From NCBI GenBank assembly GCA_022732315.1, contig JAIJUV010000034.1:1-17976 (forward strand): a DNA stretch of 17,976 nucleotides. The letters are read 5' to 3'. Positions 8,065 through 14,617 of this stretch are shown piece after piece. Under the pieces are notes generated by a model. It saw only the letters and a list, made by a program, of their open reading frames with translations. It ran no database searches and was not told where the DNA came from. The stretch's first letter is position 1, and every line of letters begins with the position of its first letter. The translations under genes were made by a program, and so were the position numbers. Source of the stretch: Prevotella sp. Its GTDB lineage: Bacteria; Bacteroidota; Bacteroidia; Bacteroidales; Bacteroidaceae.

Positions 8065-9441
8065 ATGAAAAAGATATTATATCATTCAGCATTTGCATTC
8101 CTAGCAGCCTTTCTGCTAGGAGCATGCTCCCCAGAAGATTTTAGCGGTGCCAATGGCGAATTGCCTAACATTGCAGATTATGCTGACAACTTCAATATCA
8201 GTGTTGATCAAGACATCAATACAGCTAATTTCAGTTTTAACTCAGCAGAGGGCATCACCCCAGTTTGGGTAATTGATGGTGCTTATTCTTCAGACTATAC
8301 ATTGAGCAAGTATTATCGCAAGAAGGGTACTTATGATGTGGAGTGCTTTGTGAAGAATCGCAATGGTATCAGCAAGGAGTCTGTGAAGAAGCAATTCAAT
8401 ATTGAAAAGACTAAGATGAATGGTTTCGCAGGTTTCGTAGAGGATAGTGAGTTTAATCTCTTCAAGAAAATTACCTTCCCTGAAAAACCTTCTGCTGGCT
8501 ATTATGCTCCAGGATGGAGCCAAATTGCTGACCCGGTTTGTAGCTACAGCAAGGGATGCTATACATTGAAGCTCCCTGAGGCAACTACCGAGCGTTGGCA
8601 AGCTCAGGTTCCTTTCACCAACTTAGGTATCTCTACTTCTGCCGACAAGCACTACGATTTCTCTGTCATCTTGACATCAAACTTGGGTCATGGTGGTGTG
8701 AAGGTTAAGCTCTGCCAAACAGACGATGATAAAGCTATCTTGATGGAAAAAGAAATAAAGTTGGAGGCAGGTGAACCAAAATGTCTCTTCGGCTCTGACC
8801 TCGACGGTGTGGACATCTCAAACTTGAAGATTGTCTTCGATTTTGGTGGCAACAAAGCTGGCGATGAAATCATGATAGAGAGTCTTGTATTGAAAGACCA
8901 TGCCAATGATGACGGAACGGAAGTACCAGAGGAAATCAAGGTGCCTTTCGATTACAATACAGCAGGAAATCTTTGGAAGGCTGTGGATGAGGCTCAATCG
9001 TTTGTAAATACCAATTGGTTTGGCGATGCAGGTTGGGGAGCTATAGATTGTTCTCCGGTTATCACCCATAAGGGCAGTAAGCATACAATTGTTATCCCAG
9101 TTGAAACTCCAGCTGAACAATGGCATGCACAGTGGGCATTAACAGAGGCTCCTATATCTATTAAGATGGGCCAGAAGGTGGATTTCTCTTGCAAGGTTAC
9201 TACTACAGCTAAGTTGCCTTTAGCAACATTTAAGTTGTGTGACACAGGTAATGATGACAGCTATTTGTTTGCTGATATGTATCAGAACGTTAATGGTGAA
9301 TATGTGGTTCGTTATGACAATGCGACTATCCAAGGTAGTAAGGCAGGTGATATGGAGAAAGTGAAGCTTGTTATGGACTTCGCTGGCGCGCCTGTTGATA
9401 CAGAGATTACCATTAGTGATATTGTTTTGATTGTGAAATAG
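8065..9441 (+). CDS. Surface glycan-binding lipoprotein with PKD-like and two repeated beta-sandwich modules
   Basis: This 458-residue lipoprotein sits in the SusE/SGBP position of the operon and most likely holds the glucan at the cell surface; I see no catalytic motif. An ATG at 8053 would add four residues. I prefer ATG 8065 because it begins MKKILYHS, a classic lipoprotein signal with Cys21 (LLGACSPED). A PKD/Ig-like module covers about 36-114 (VWVIDG, KGTYDVECFVKN). Two related modules follow, at about 128-278 and 300-458. They share a Trp-Gly/Ser near the start (PGWSQI, AGWGAI), RWQAQ (177-181) versus QWHAQ (352-356), and similar final strands (DEIMIESLVL, DTEITISDIVL). They resemble CBM4-like carbohydrate-binding modules. 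The architecture is like SGBPs from Bacteroides beta-1,3-glucan loci, from memory. The start lies 21 bases after the SusD-like stop. Confidence 0.85.
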   Translation: MKKILYHSAFAFLAAFLLGACSPEDFSGANGELPNIADYADNFNISVDQDINTANFSFNSAEGITPVWVIDGAYSSDYTLSKYYRKKGTYDVECFVKNRNGISKESVKKQFNIEKTKMNGFAGFVEDSEFNLFKKITFPEKPSAGYYAPGWSQIADPVCSYSKGCYTLKLPEATTERWQAQVPFTNLGISTSADKHYDFSVILTSNLGHGGVKVKLCQTDDDKAILMEKEIKLEAGEPKCLFGSDLDGVDISNLKIVFDFGGNKAGDEIMIESLVLKDHANDDGTEVPEEIKVPFDYNTAGNLWKAVDEAQSFVNTNWFGDAGWGAIDCSPVITHKGSKHTIVIPVETPAEQWHAQWALTEAPISIKMGQKVDFSCKVTTTAKLPLATFKLCDTGNDDSYLFADMYQNVNGEYVVRYDNATIQGSKAGDMEKVKLVMDFAGAPVDTEITISDIVLIVK

Positions 9442-9476
9442 GCTTTGGGTTTTATAGGTTTATATAGAATTATACA

Positions 9477-9511
9477 GGGACTGCTCCTATGAATAAGTAG
9501 GAGTGGCTCCC
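9477..9511 (+). terminator. Intra-operon hairpin before the GH16 gene
   Basis: GGGA plus CTCCTA (within 9477-9489) pairs with TAGGAG plus TCCC (within 9498-9511), with an internal loop and an 8-base loop. It is followed by TTTCTAAATTTT. It lies between the glycan-binding protein and the GH16 gene, about 20 bases before the latter's ATG. It may be a partial terminator that lowers GH16 expression, or an mRNA-stabilising 3' end. Confidence 0.45.
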
Positions 9512-9530
9512 TTTCTAAATTTTAAATGAT

Positions 9531-10685
9531 ATGAAATTCTTGAAAATATTTTCCTTCCTCCTTTCGTTCATGCTGATTTCTTGCAGCAGTAGTTCGTCTG
9601 ACGTCAATGGAGAGATAACGATATCCTGCTCTCCTACGAGCATCGATGTTCCTGCCAAAGGCGGTACTTATAAAATCATGGTAGTGGCTTCTGAAGGAGG
9701 CTGGGAGGCGAGAGCATCCTTCCCTGGAGAAGGTCCTACGACAAATGTATACCCTTGGTTTAAAGTGAGTGCCAGTGGTAATAACAAAGCTATGGGTATG
9801 GTAACTGTAGATGTGGAAGAGAATAAATCGTCTGTAGCTCTTGACGGAAGTGTCGAGATTTCATTAGAGGATAAGAAGGTATCGGTGCCAGTGCATCAGG
9901 CTGGAAAACAGGTTACTCCTATTGAAGGGGGCGAAATGGTGATTCCTGAGGGTTACAAACTGGTATGGAATGATGAATTTAATGAAGGCTCTGAGTTGAA
10001 TAGTACCGATTGGCGTCATGAGGTGCAGAAGTCGGGCTGGGTAAATAATGAACTTCAGAATTATGTGAATGGCTCTGCTGATGGCAAACGCGTAACAGAA
10101 ATTGCTGATAACCGGCTTTACATCAACTGTTTCAAGGGCAGCGACGGCAAGATTTATTCGGGTCGTGTATATGCCCACGAAAGTCTGGGCTGGCTTTACG
10201 GTATCTTCGAAGCGCGCATCAAATTGCCTAAAGGTAAGGGCACATGGCCTGCTTTCTGGATGATGCCTTGCAACAATGATTTCGGAGCAAATCCTTGGCC
10301 TAAATGTGGCGAGATTGATATTATGGAAGAGGTAGGCGTTAATCCTAACTATACTTCTTCGTCGCTCCATACTGAGAAGTTTAATCACGTGAAGGGAACC
10401 CAGATTACCAAGGAGCGTCTGACTGCGGGTGCTGAAGACGGTTTCCACGTTTATCGCCTGGAGTGGACTCCTGATTATATCAAGACCTATGTGGATGGTA
10501 AGGAACTGCTCAAATTCAACAATGACGGTAAAAATGATGTGAGTTCATGGCCTTTCAATAAACCATTCTATGTTATCCTCAACCTGGCTTGGGGCGGTGA
10601 TTGGGGCGGTATGAAGGGTGTTGACGAAAGCGCCCTCCCTGTTCAGATGGAGGTAGATTACGTGAGAGTATTCCAGAAAAAATAA
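9531..10685 (+). CDS. GH16 endo-beta-glucanase lipoprotein (laminarinase type) with BACON domain
   Basis: This 384-residue lipoprotein is the backbone-cleaving enzyme of the locus. The signal peptide ends LISC with Cys18 lipidated, followed by a Ser-rich SSSSSD linker compatible with surface display. A BACON-like domain spans about 30-125 (ITISCSPTSIDVPAKGG, WFKVSAS, VEISLEDKKVSVPVHQAG). The GH16 jelly-roll covers about 140-384, with VWNDEF, WRHEVQKSGWVNNELQNY, GRVYAHESLGWLYGIFEARI, AFWMMP and the active site GEIDIMEEVG. Glu261 is the predicted nucleophile, Asp263 the assisting acid and Glu266 the acid/base. The E-x-D-x-x-E spacing is typical of laminarinases and the GH16_3 group, while lichenases have E-x-D-x-E. 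Activity on beta-1,3-glucan or mixed-linkage glucan is therefore likely. The gene is last in the SusC operon, behind an intergenic hairpin. Confidence 0.95.
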   Translation: MKFLKIFSFLLSFMLISCSSSSSDVNGEITISCSPTSIDVPAKGGTYKIMVVASEGGWEARASFPGEGPTTNVYPWFKVSASGNNKAMGMVTVDVEENKSSVALDGSVEISLEDKKVSVPVHQAGKQVTPIEGGEMVIPEGYKLVWNDEFNEGSELNSTDWRHEVQKSGWVNNELQNYVNGSADGKRVTEIADNRLYINCFKGSDGKIYSGRVYAHESLGWLYGIFEARIKLPKGKGTWPAFWMMPCNNDFGANPWPKCGEIDIMEEVGVNPNYTSSSLHTEKFNHVKGTQITKERLTAGAEDGFHVYRLEWTPDYIKTYVDGKELLKFNNDGKNDVSSWPFNKPFYVILNLAWGGDWGGMKGVDESALPVQMEVDYVRVFQKK

Positions 10686-10718
10686 AGTGAAACGCTGATT
10701 GGTTAAACTGCAAAAAAA

Positions 10719-10755
10719 GGCAGCTGCAAGCATTTTCACAATGCTTACAGCTGCC
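10719..10755 (-). terminator. Strong terminator shared by the small-ORF transcript and the GH16 end
   Basis: A 16-bp stem with one mismatch (GGCAGCTGCAAGCATT at 10719-10734, partner at 10740-10755) has a 5-base loop. On the minus strand it is followed by seven T residues, which makes it a textbook intrinsic terminator for leftward transcription from the two small ORFs. Rightward it is followed only by ATTTCTG, so termination of the glucan operon there is less certain. Confidence 0.85.
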
Positions 10756-10822
10756 ATTTCTGTATAATATATATGGAAACTTCTTATTTCAATTCTCTCA
10801 AATTTTCAGAAAGCCTCGCTTG

Positions 10823-10909
10823 TTAAGCGAAGTTCTTCATGTTGGTTCTTGCACCGTATTCAGCGCATCCTGCAACAACCATTGCTAAAATCATTCCTAA
10901 AAACATCAT
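10823..10909 (-). CDS. Tiny hydrophobic protein, 28 residues (paralogue of the next one)
   Basis: I do not recognise a family. The 28-residue product begins MMFLGMILAMVVAGCAEYGA and ends RTNMKNFA. The first 14 residues are hydrophobic, and VAGC resembles a lipobox, although no basic residue precedes the hydrophobic stretch. A good ribosome-binding site (AAAGGA) lies 7 bases before ATGATG, which is unusual in this phylum. The region from AGAAAGGATAA through LGM is nearly identical to that of the upstream 29-residue ORF, and the two proteins align at Met-Met, Leu-Gly-Met, Leu-Ala and Ala-Glu. It lies 94 bases downstream of that ORF on the same strand. Its stop codon sits in a small hairpin (10816-10830), and the strong terminator follows about 70 bases on. 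It may be a membrane microprotein or a secreted lipopeptide precursor; function is unknown. Confidence 0.6.
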   Translation of the reverse strand: MMFLGMILAMVVAGCAEYGARTNMKNFA

Positions 10910-11003
10910 AATCTTATCCTTTCTCTATATTTATCTGTTATCCAATCTTTACCTTATCAGAAGCTTTATTTGGAAGCATCCTAAGATGCCTCTCAAAGCT
11001 TGT

Positions 11004-11093
11004 TTACTTGCCGAGGCTAATCTTCTTGTTTACATTTACAACCTCTGCAAAAAGAGCAGCTACAACTGCTAATGTCATTCCTAATACCATCAT
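11004..11093 (-). CDS. Tiny hydrophobic membrane protein, 29 residues
   Basis: I do not recognise a family. The product begins MMVLGMTLAVVAALFAEVVN and ends VNKKISLGK. Residues 1-20 would form a single membrane helix, with a short basic tail (three Lys in the last eight residues) predicted on the cytoplasmic side. AAAGGA lies 8 bases before the ATGATG start. A well-formed promoter (11145-11152) gives a leader of about 45 bases. It is the first of a two-gene leftward unit with the 28-residue paralogue. Shared start region, conserved Leu-Gly-Met and Ala-Glu, and isolation of the pair between a promoter and a terminator argue for real translation rather than chance. Too short for standard gene callers. 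Membrane stress peptide, enzyme-complex subunit or toxin-like peptide are all open. Confidence 0.65.
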   Translation of the reverse strand: MMVLGMTLAVVAALFAEVVNVNKKISLGK

Positions 11094-11144
11094 AATCGTT
11101 ATCCTTTCTTTACTTTAATTATTCGTTATTTATCTTTTCGAGTG

Positions 11145-11152
11145 CAAAGGTA
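11145..11152 (-). promoter_or_regulatory. Promoter -7 element for the small-ORF pair
   Basis: On the minus strand this reads TACCTTTG followed by CAC, an excellent match to TAnnTTTGC. A TTGTG on the same strand near 11173-11177 could serve as the -33 element at about the expected spacing. Transcription would start near 11138, about 45 bases ahead of the 29-residue ORF. Confidence 0.75.
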
Positions 11153-11329
11153 ATGCCTTTTTGTGTACGCACACAATTTTTTAGTCGGAAAATGCAGAAA
11201 AGGCTTGATTTCTTGATTTTCATCAAATCTTGTCATGCCAAATGGGGCATAATGGCATATCTTCTTGCAAAGTTGATAGTTCTAGAAAGTTTTTTCGCTG
11301 TTTATTTATTGAGTTTCATTAATAATGTG

Positions 11330-11337
11330 TATCTTTG
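11330..11337 (+). promoter_or_regulatory. Promoter -7 element for the alcohol dehydrogenase gene
   Basis: TATCTTTG followed by CAA matches the Bacteroidetes -7 consensus, with TTG at 11309-11311 as a plausible -33 element. Transcription would start near 11344. This rules out an in-frame ATG at 11325 as the start codon and supports ATG 11367, with a leader of about 23 bases. Confidence 0.7.
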
Positions 11338-11366
11338 CAATGTTAATTGGAATTTACTTTTTAATC

Positions 11367-12404
11367 ATGAAAGCATTTACATACATCAAGCAAGGAGAGT
11401 TTGGCTTCACGGAAAAGAAGAAGCCAACGTTGATAGACTCGCATGATGCCATCGTGCGAGTAACGCTGAGTAGCATCTGCACAAGCGACCTTCATATCAA
11501 GCATGGTTCTGTTCCTCGTGCCGTACTGGGAATTACTGTCGGACATGAGATGGTAGGTGTCGTGGAGGAAGTGGGGGAGCAGGTTACCCACGTTAAACCG
11601 GGTGACAGGGTGACCGTGAATGTGGAAACCTTCTGCGGAGATTGCTTCTATTGCAAGCATGGCTACGTGAACAACTGTACTTCTCCGCATGGCGGATGGG
11701 CATTGGGATGCAGAATCGATGGCGGACAGACGGAATACGTGAGGGTTCCGTATGCTACCACAGGACTGAACAGAATTCCGGATTCGGTGAGCGATGAACA
11801 GGCTCTCTTCGTAGGTGACATTCTTGCCACTGGATTCTGGGCGACGAGAATCTCTGAAATTACCGAAGAGGATACAGTTCTGATCATTGGTGCCGGACCA
11901 ACGGGTATCTGTTGTTTGCTCTGTACCCTGCTCAAGAAACCACGTACCATCATTGTTTGCGAGAAGTCACAGGCCAGAAGGAAATTCATTCTGGAGCATT
12001 ATCCGCAAGTGATGGTTGTAGAACCTGATGATTGTGAAGCTTTTGTCCAGCGTCATAGCCAGCATGGAGGAGCCGATGTGGTGATGGAAGTAGCAGGTGG
12101 GCAGAATACATTCCAGCTTGCCTGGAAGTGTGCCCGTCCTAATGCCATCGTCACCATTGTCGCCATGTATGACAAGCCGCAGATTCTTCCACTTCCTGAT
12201 ATGTATGGCAAGAACCTTATTTTTAAGACGGGAGGTGTTGATGGTTGTGACTGCGAGGAAATTCTGAGCTTAATAGCTCAGGGAAAGATAGATACCACCC
12301 CTCTGATTACTCATCGTTTCCCGCTTTCAAAAATAGAGCAGGCATACGATGTTTTCGAGAACCGAAAGGATGGCGTCATCAAGGTGGCGATATTTCAGAT
12401 ATAA
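11367..12404 (+). CDS. Zinc-dependent medium-chain alcohol dehydrogenase
   Basis: This 345-residue cytoplasmic enzyme would oxidise an alcohol, or reduce an aldehyde or ketone, with NAD(P). The start is set at ATG 11367 because an upstream in-frame ATG (11325) overlaps the promoter and would add an unrelated hydrophobic leader. Catalytic zinc ligands are Cys38 (SICTSDLH) and His60-Glu61 (GHEMVG), with Asp151 in the usual fourth position. The structural zinc is bound by Cys90, Cys93, Cys96 and Cys104 (CGDCFYCKHGYVNNC). The nucleotide-binding turn is GAGPTG at 175-180. It belongs to the COG1063 group with threonine and sorbitol dehydrogenases and NADP-linked secondary alcohol dehydrogenases; the substrate cannot be read from sequence. 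It is monocistronic and ends 10 bases from the convergent DUF4861 gene, with no terminator between them. Confidence 0.92.
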   Translation: MKAFTYIKQGEFGFTEKKKPTLIDSHDAIVRVTLSSICTSDLHIKHGSVPRAVLGITVGHEMVGVVEEVGEQVTHVKPGDRVTVNVETFCGDCFYCKHGYVNNCTSPHGGWALGCRIDGGQTEYVRVPYATTGLNRIPDSVSDEQALFVGDILATGFWATRISEITEEDTVLIIGAGPTGICCLLCTLLKKPRTIIVCEKSQARRKFILEHYPQVMVVEPDDCEAFVQRHSQHGGADVVMEVAGGQNTFQLAWKCARPNAIVTIVAMYDKPQILPLPDMYGKNLIFKTGGVDGCDCEEILSLIAQGKIDTTPLITHRFPLSKIEQAYDVFENRKDGVIKVAIFQI

Positions 12405-12414
12405 TCTTCTCTTC

Positions 12415-13749
12415 CTATTTTACTTCAACCCCGAGTGGAGTTTTCAGCGCATCCAGGTATTCCTTGATGCGAATCTGCCATTCGGCATAGCTTTTCACAT
12501 CATATTTGCTCCATGCTGCACCGAAGTAATAGCTGTATTTCTCCTGGTTCTTCAAGCCGCGCTTCAAGCCCAGGGCATGACCGGTGGCACCATCGTGCTT
12601 CTTGTCGAAGAGCTGGTAGTAAGTGTTGTCGATGCCCTCAGGGAAGAGTACACCCACGAAAATCTGCGAGTTGTTCACCTCGATGTTATCGGTAGGGTCG
12701 GCATAGCTTACGTAATCCTTGGCAAAGGTCTTGCTCTCGGTATCTTCCTCATGGATAGGGAAACCGGTAACGAAATCGGTGGCATGGGTCAAACCATCAT
12801 ACCAAACGGTCATCTTGTTGAAGTTGCTGCCCTTGTCGAGCGAGATGATGCGATGCTCCACCACGTTCTTCATATCGCCCACGGTAGATGGATTGTAAGT
12901 CAATTCCACGTTAAAGCGGAGCGGACCGTTATCCAATATCTTGTAATCCTTGTAGCAGTAAGGCAGCACCTGGTTCTTGCCCACCATGAGGCTTGGTGCA
13001 CCCAAGCCCAGGGTAGCGCCCACGCGATAAGGGTCGAGGCCGTTGCCATGGTCAAGATGGAAGGAAGTGAGGATATCCACCTCTTTTGATTCTGCCTGAA
13101 GGACCTTGATTTGCTTGGCAAGGGCTGCTGCTTTTGCTTTGTTCTTCTCTGACTTCTCCTGCTTCTGCAGAGCTCTTACCTTGGCATCAATCTTATCACC
13201 CTTGATATTTCCGTTCATATCCTTTACGTATCGCTCGTAAACCACGGTGTCGGGGGTATTCTTCACCCATACATCGGTGCCGAAGGAGCGTTCGCCGGTG
13301 CGCTGCAGGGCAGGACCATATACACGATAGGCGCATCTGTCGTTTTCCCAGGCGATATCATCCTTTCTTATCTTATAGAGAGCACCGGTAGCCCATACCT
13401 TCTGCTGGTAAGGTTTGCCGATGGTTACGTAGTAGGTGGCGGAACCGTGAGGGCGCACGCTGGCATCGATGAGCAGATAGCCATCGTGGGTAATCTGCGA
13501 ACCAATCTGCTGTCCGCTTTTGTTCTTCACGATGTAAGCCTCGCCCTTTTTAGGGGCTGCATTGCCCAGTTTTGCCTTCACCTCGTTCATGCTCAGAGAG
13601 ATAAGCTCCGTGCGGGGGTTGGAAGTAGGGTTGCTCACCACGATGGTGGCTTGTTGAGCATGGCAGTAGTTAGAACCTGCCAATGCCAGGAGCATCATCA
13701 GGCTTCTGGCCGTGATGCCCTTCATCATTTTTCCATGAATCTTCTTCAT
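12415..13749 (-). CDS. Secreted DUF4861-family protein
   Basis: This 444-residue protein has a signal peptide ending CHAQQ (about residues 1-31) and no lipobox at the expected place, so it is probably periplasmic. The mature start, TIVVSNPTSNPRTELISLSM, is the typical opening of DUF4861, a beta-rich family commonly found near plant-polysaccharide degradation genes in Bacteroidetes. Other family-like blocks are ENDRCAYRVYGPAL (135-148), FHLDHGNGLDPYRVGATLGL (230-249) and the Trp at 413 near the C-terminus. I cannot assign catalytic residues or a reaction. Residues about 185-222 are Lys/Glu/Ala-rich and predicted helical, an apparent insertion between beta segments. ATGs at codons 8 and 9 are alternative starts that also leave a signal peptide. 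No clear promoter was found upstream. It is not obviously part of the glucan locus. Confidence 0.85.
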   Translation of the reverse strand: MKKIHGKMMKGITARSLMMLLALAGSNYCHAQQATIVVSNPTSNPRTELISLSMNEVKAKLGNAAPKKGEAYIVKNKSGQQIGSQITHDGYLLIDASVRPHGSATYYVTIGKPYQQKVWATGALYKIRKDDIAWENDRCAYRVYGPALQRTGERSFGTDVWVKNTPDTVVYERYVKDMNGNIKGDKIDAKVRALQKQEKSEKNKAKAAALAKQIKVLQAESKEVDILTSFHLDHGNGLDPYRVGATLGLGAPSLMVGKNQVLPYCYKDYKILDNGPLRFNVELTYNPSTVGDMKNVVEHRIISLDKGSNFNKMTVWYDGLTHATDFVTGFPIHEEDTESKTFAKDYVSYADPTDNIEVNNSQIFVGVLFPEGIDNTYYQLFDKKHDGATGHALGLKRGLKNQEKYSYYFGAAWSKYDVKSYAEWQIRIKEYLDALKTPLGVEVK

Positions 13750-13815
13750 TTTGATTTGTTCTTTTAAAATCTTTTTTTATAAATACGAATGAATAGTTGC
13801 TGATACTTAATAAAG

Positions 13816-13850
13816 ATTTCTCGCAGATTTCATAGAAAACTGCGAGAAAT
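13816..13850 (-). terminator. Terminator of the cyclophilin operon
   Basis: A perfect 11-bp stem (ATTTCTCGCAG at 13816-13826, partner at 13840-13850) is extended by a TTT/AAA inner helix. It begins just 5 bases after the cyclophilin stop codon on the minus strand and is followed by TCTTTATT. The T tract is modest, but the placement is as expected. Confidence 0.75.
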
Positions 13851-13855
13851 GCCTT

Positions 13856-14602
13856 TTATTCTTCTATAATAGAAACCTCCATGCTGATATCCTCCTTAGG
13901 CCTATCACCACGCATGGTTTCGCAGTTCTGAATCTTCTCTACCACGTCGAGGCCTTCCTCCACCTCTCCAAACACAGTATACTGGTTGTCGAGGAATGGG
14001 GTGCCGCCCATCTCTGTATAAGCCTTCTGCTGCTCCTCGGTAAACTTAGGATAACCCTGCTCCTTGCATAGTTTCTTGGTTTCATCCACCAGCTCATCCT
14101 GGAGCTTCATCAAGCCCTCGCGGTCGCGGTTACGGCGGAAGTTCATAATCTCATCATGATGCTCCTTGACAAGCTGGTTGAAGATGTTCTGCTCCATCTG
14201 CATGCCCATCTGCTTCTCCATCTGCTTCAGCTCGTTCTGCTTGTAGGTCTTTCCCCAGACGATATAGAACTGGCTTCCGCTGCTCTCACGCTCAGGGTTC
14301 ACTTCATCTCCCAAGCGGGCAGCGCTCAGGGCACCGCGCTTGTGGAAGAGCTGTGGATAAACGAACTCGGCAGGGATGGTGTAGTCAGGTCCGCCCGTGC
14401 CCAGCATCTTGCCCTTGGGAGCACCCTTGCTGTCAGGGTCGCCGCCCTGAATCATGAAATCCTTGATGACACGATGGAAGAGTGTGCCATCGAAATATCC
14501 CTCCTTTGCCAACTTCAGGAAGTTGTCACGATGCTGAGGAGTCTCGTCGTAGAGGCGCACTTTGATGTCGCCCTCTGAAGTCTTAATCAATACTTTAGCC
14601 AT
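13856..14602 (-). CDS. Cyclophilin-type peptidylprolyl isomerase with helical insertion
   Basis: This 248-residue protein catalyses cis-trans isomerisation of prolyl bonds. No signal peptide is present (MAKVLIKTSEGDIKV), so it is cytoplasmic. The active-site strand FHRVIKDFMIQGGD (42-55) supplies Arg44, Phe49 and Gln52, and SSGSQFYIV (107-115) supplies Gln111 and Phe112. FLDNQYTVFGEV (203-214) corresponds to the region of human CypA Trp121 and His126, replaced here by Phe203 and Tyr207, as in many bacterial cyclophilins; low cyclosporin affinity is expected. Residues about 118-198 form a charged, Gln/Lys/Glu-rich helical insertion that makes the protein much longer than the usual 165 residues. 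It lies 15 bases downstream of the 123-residue hypothetical gene and is the last gene of a three-gene leftward operon. Confidence 0.95.
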   Translation of the reverse strand: MAKVLIKTSEGDIKVRLYDETPQHRDNFLKLAKEGYFDGTLFHRVIKDFMIQGGDPDSKGAPKGKMLGTGGPDYTIPAEFVYPQLFHKRGALSAARLGDEVNPERESSGSQFYIVWGKTYKQNELKQMEKQMGMQMEQNIFNQLVKEHHDEIMNFRRNRDREGLMKLQDELVDETKKLCKEQGYPKFTEEQQKAYTEMGGTPFLDNQYTVFGEVEEGLDVVEKIQNCETMRGDRPKEDISMEVSIIEE

Positions 14603-14617
14603 ATTTTCTTTCTGTTT

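Noticed and set aside
9864..10448. 194-codon frame antisense to the GH16 gene
   Set aside because: Overlaps the catalytic domain of a clearly recognised enzyme and encodes nothing recognisable.
10839..11072. 77-codon plus-strand frame in the gap after GH16
   Set aside because: It is antisense to the two paralogous small ORFs, has no ribosome-binding site or promoter, and its sequence is explained by the minus-strand pair.
11153..11446. 97-codon plus-strand frame before the ADH gene
   Set aside because: It crosses the ADH promoter and its start codon in another frame. No supporting signals.
12349..13089. 246-codon plus-strand frame overlapping the ADH end and the DUF4861 gene
   Set aside because: It begins inside the ADH gene and runs antisense to DUF4861. 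The minus-strand protein has a signal peptide and family features, so this is a shadow.
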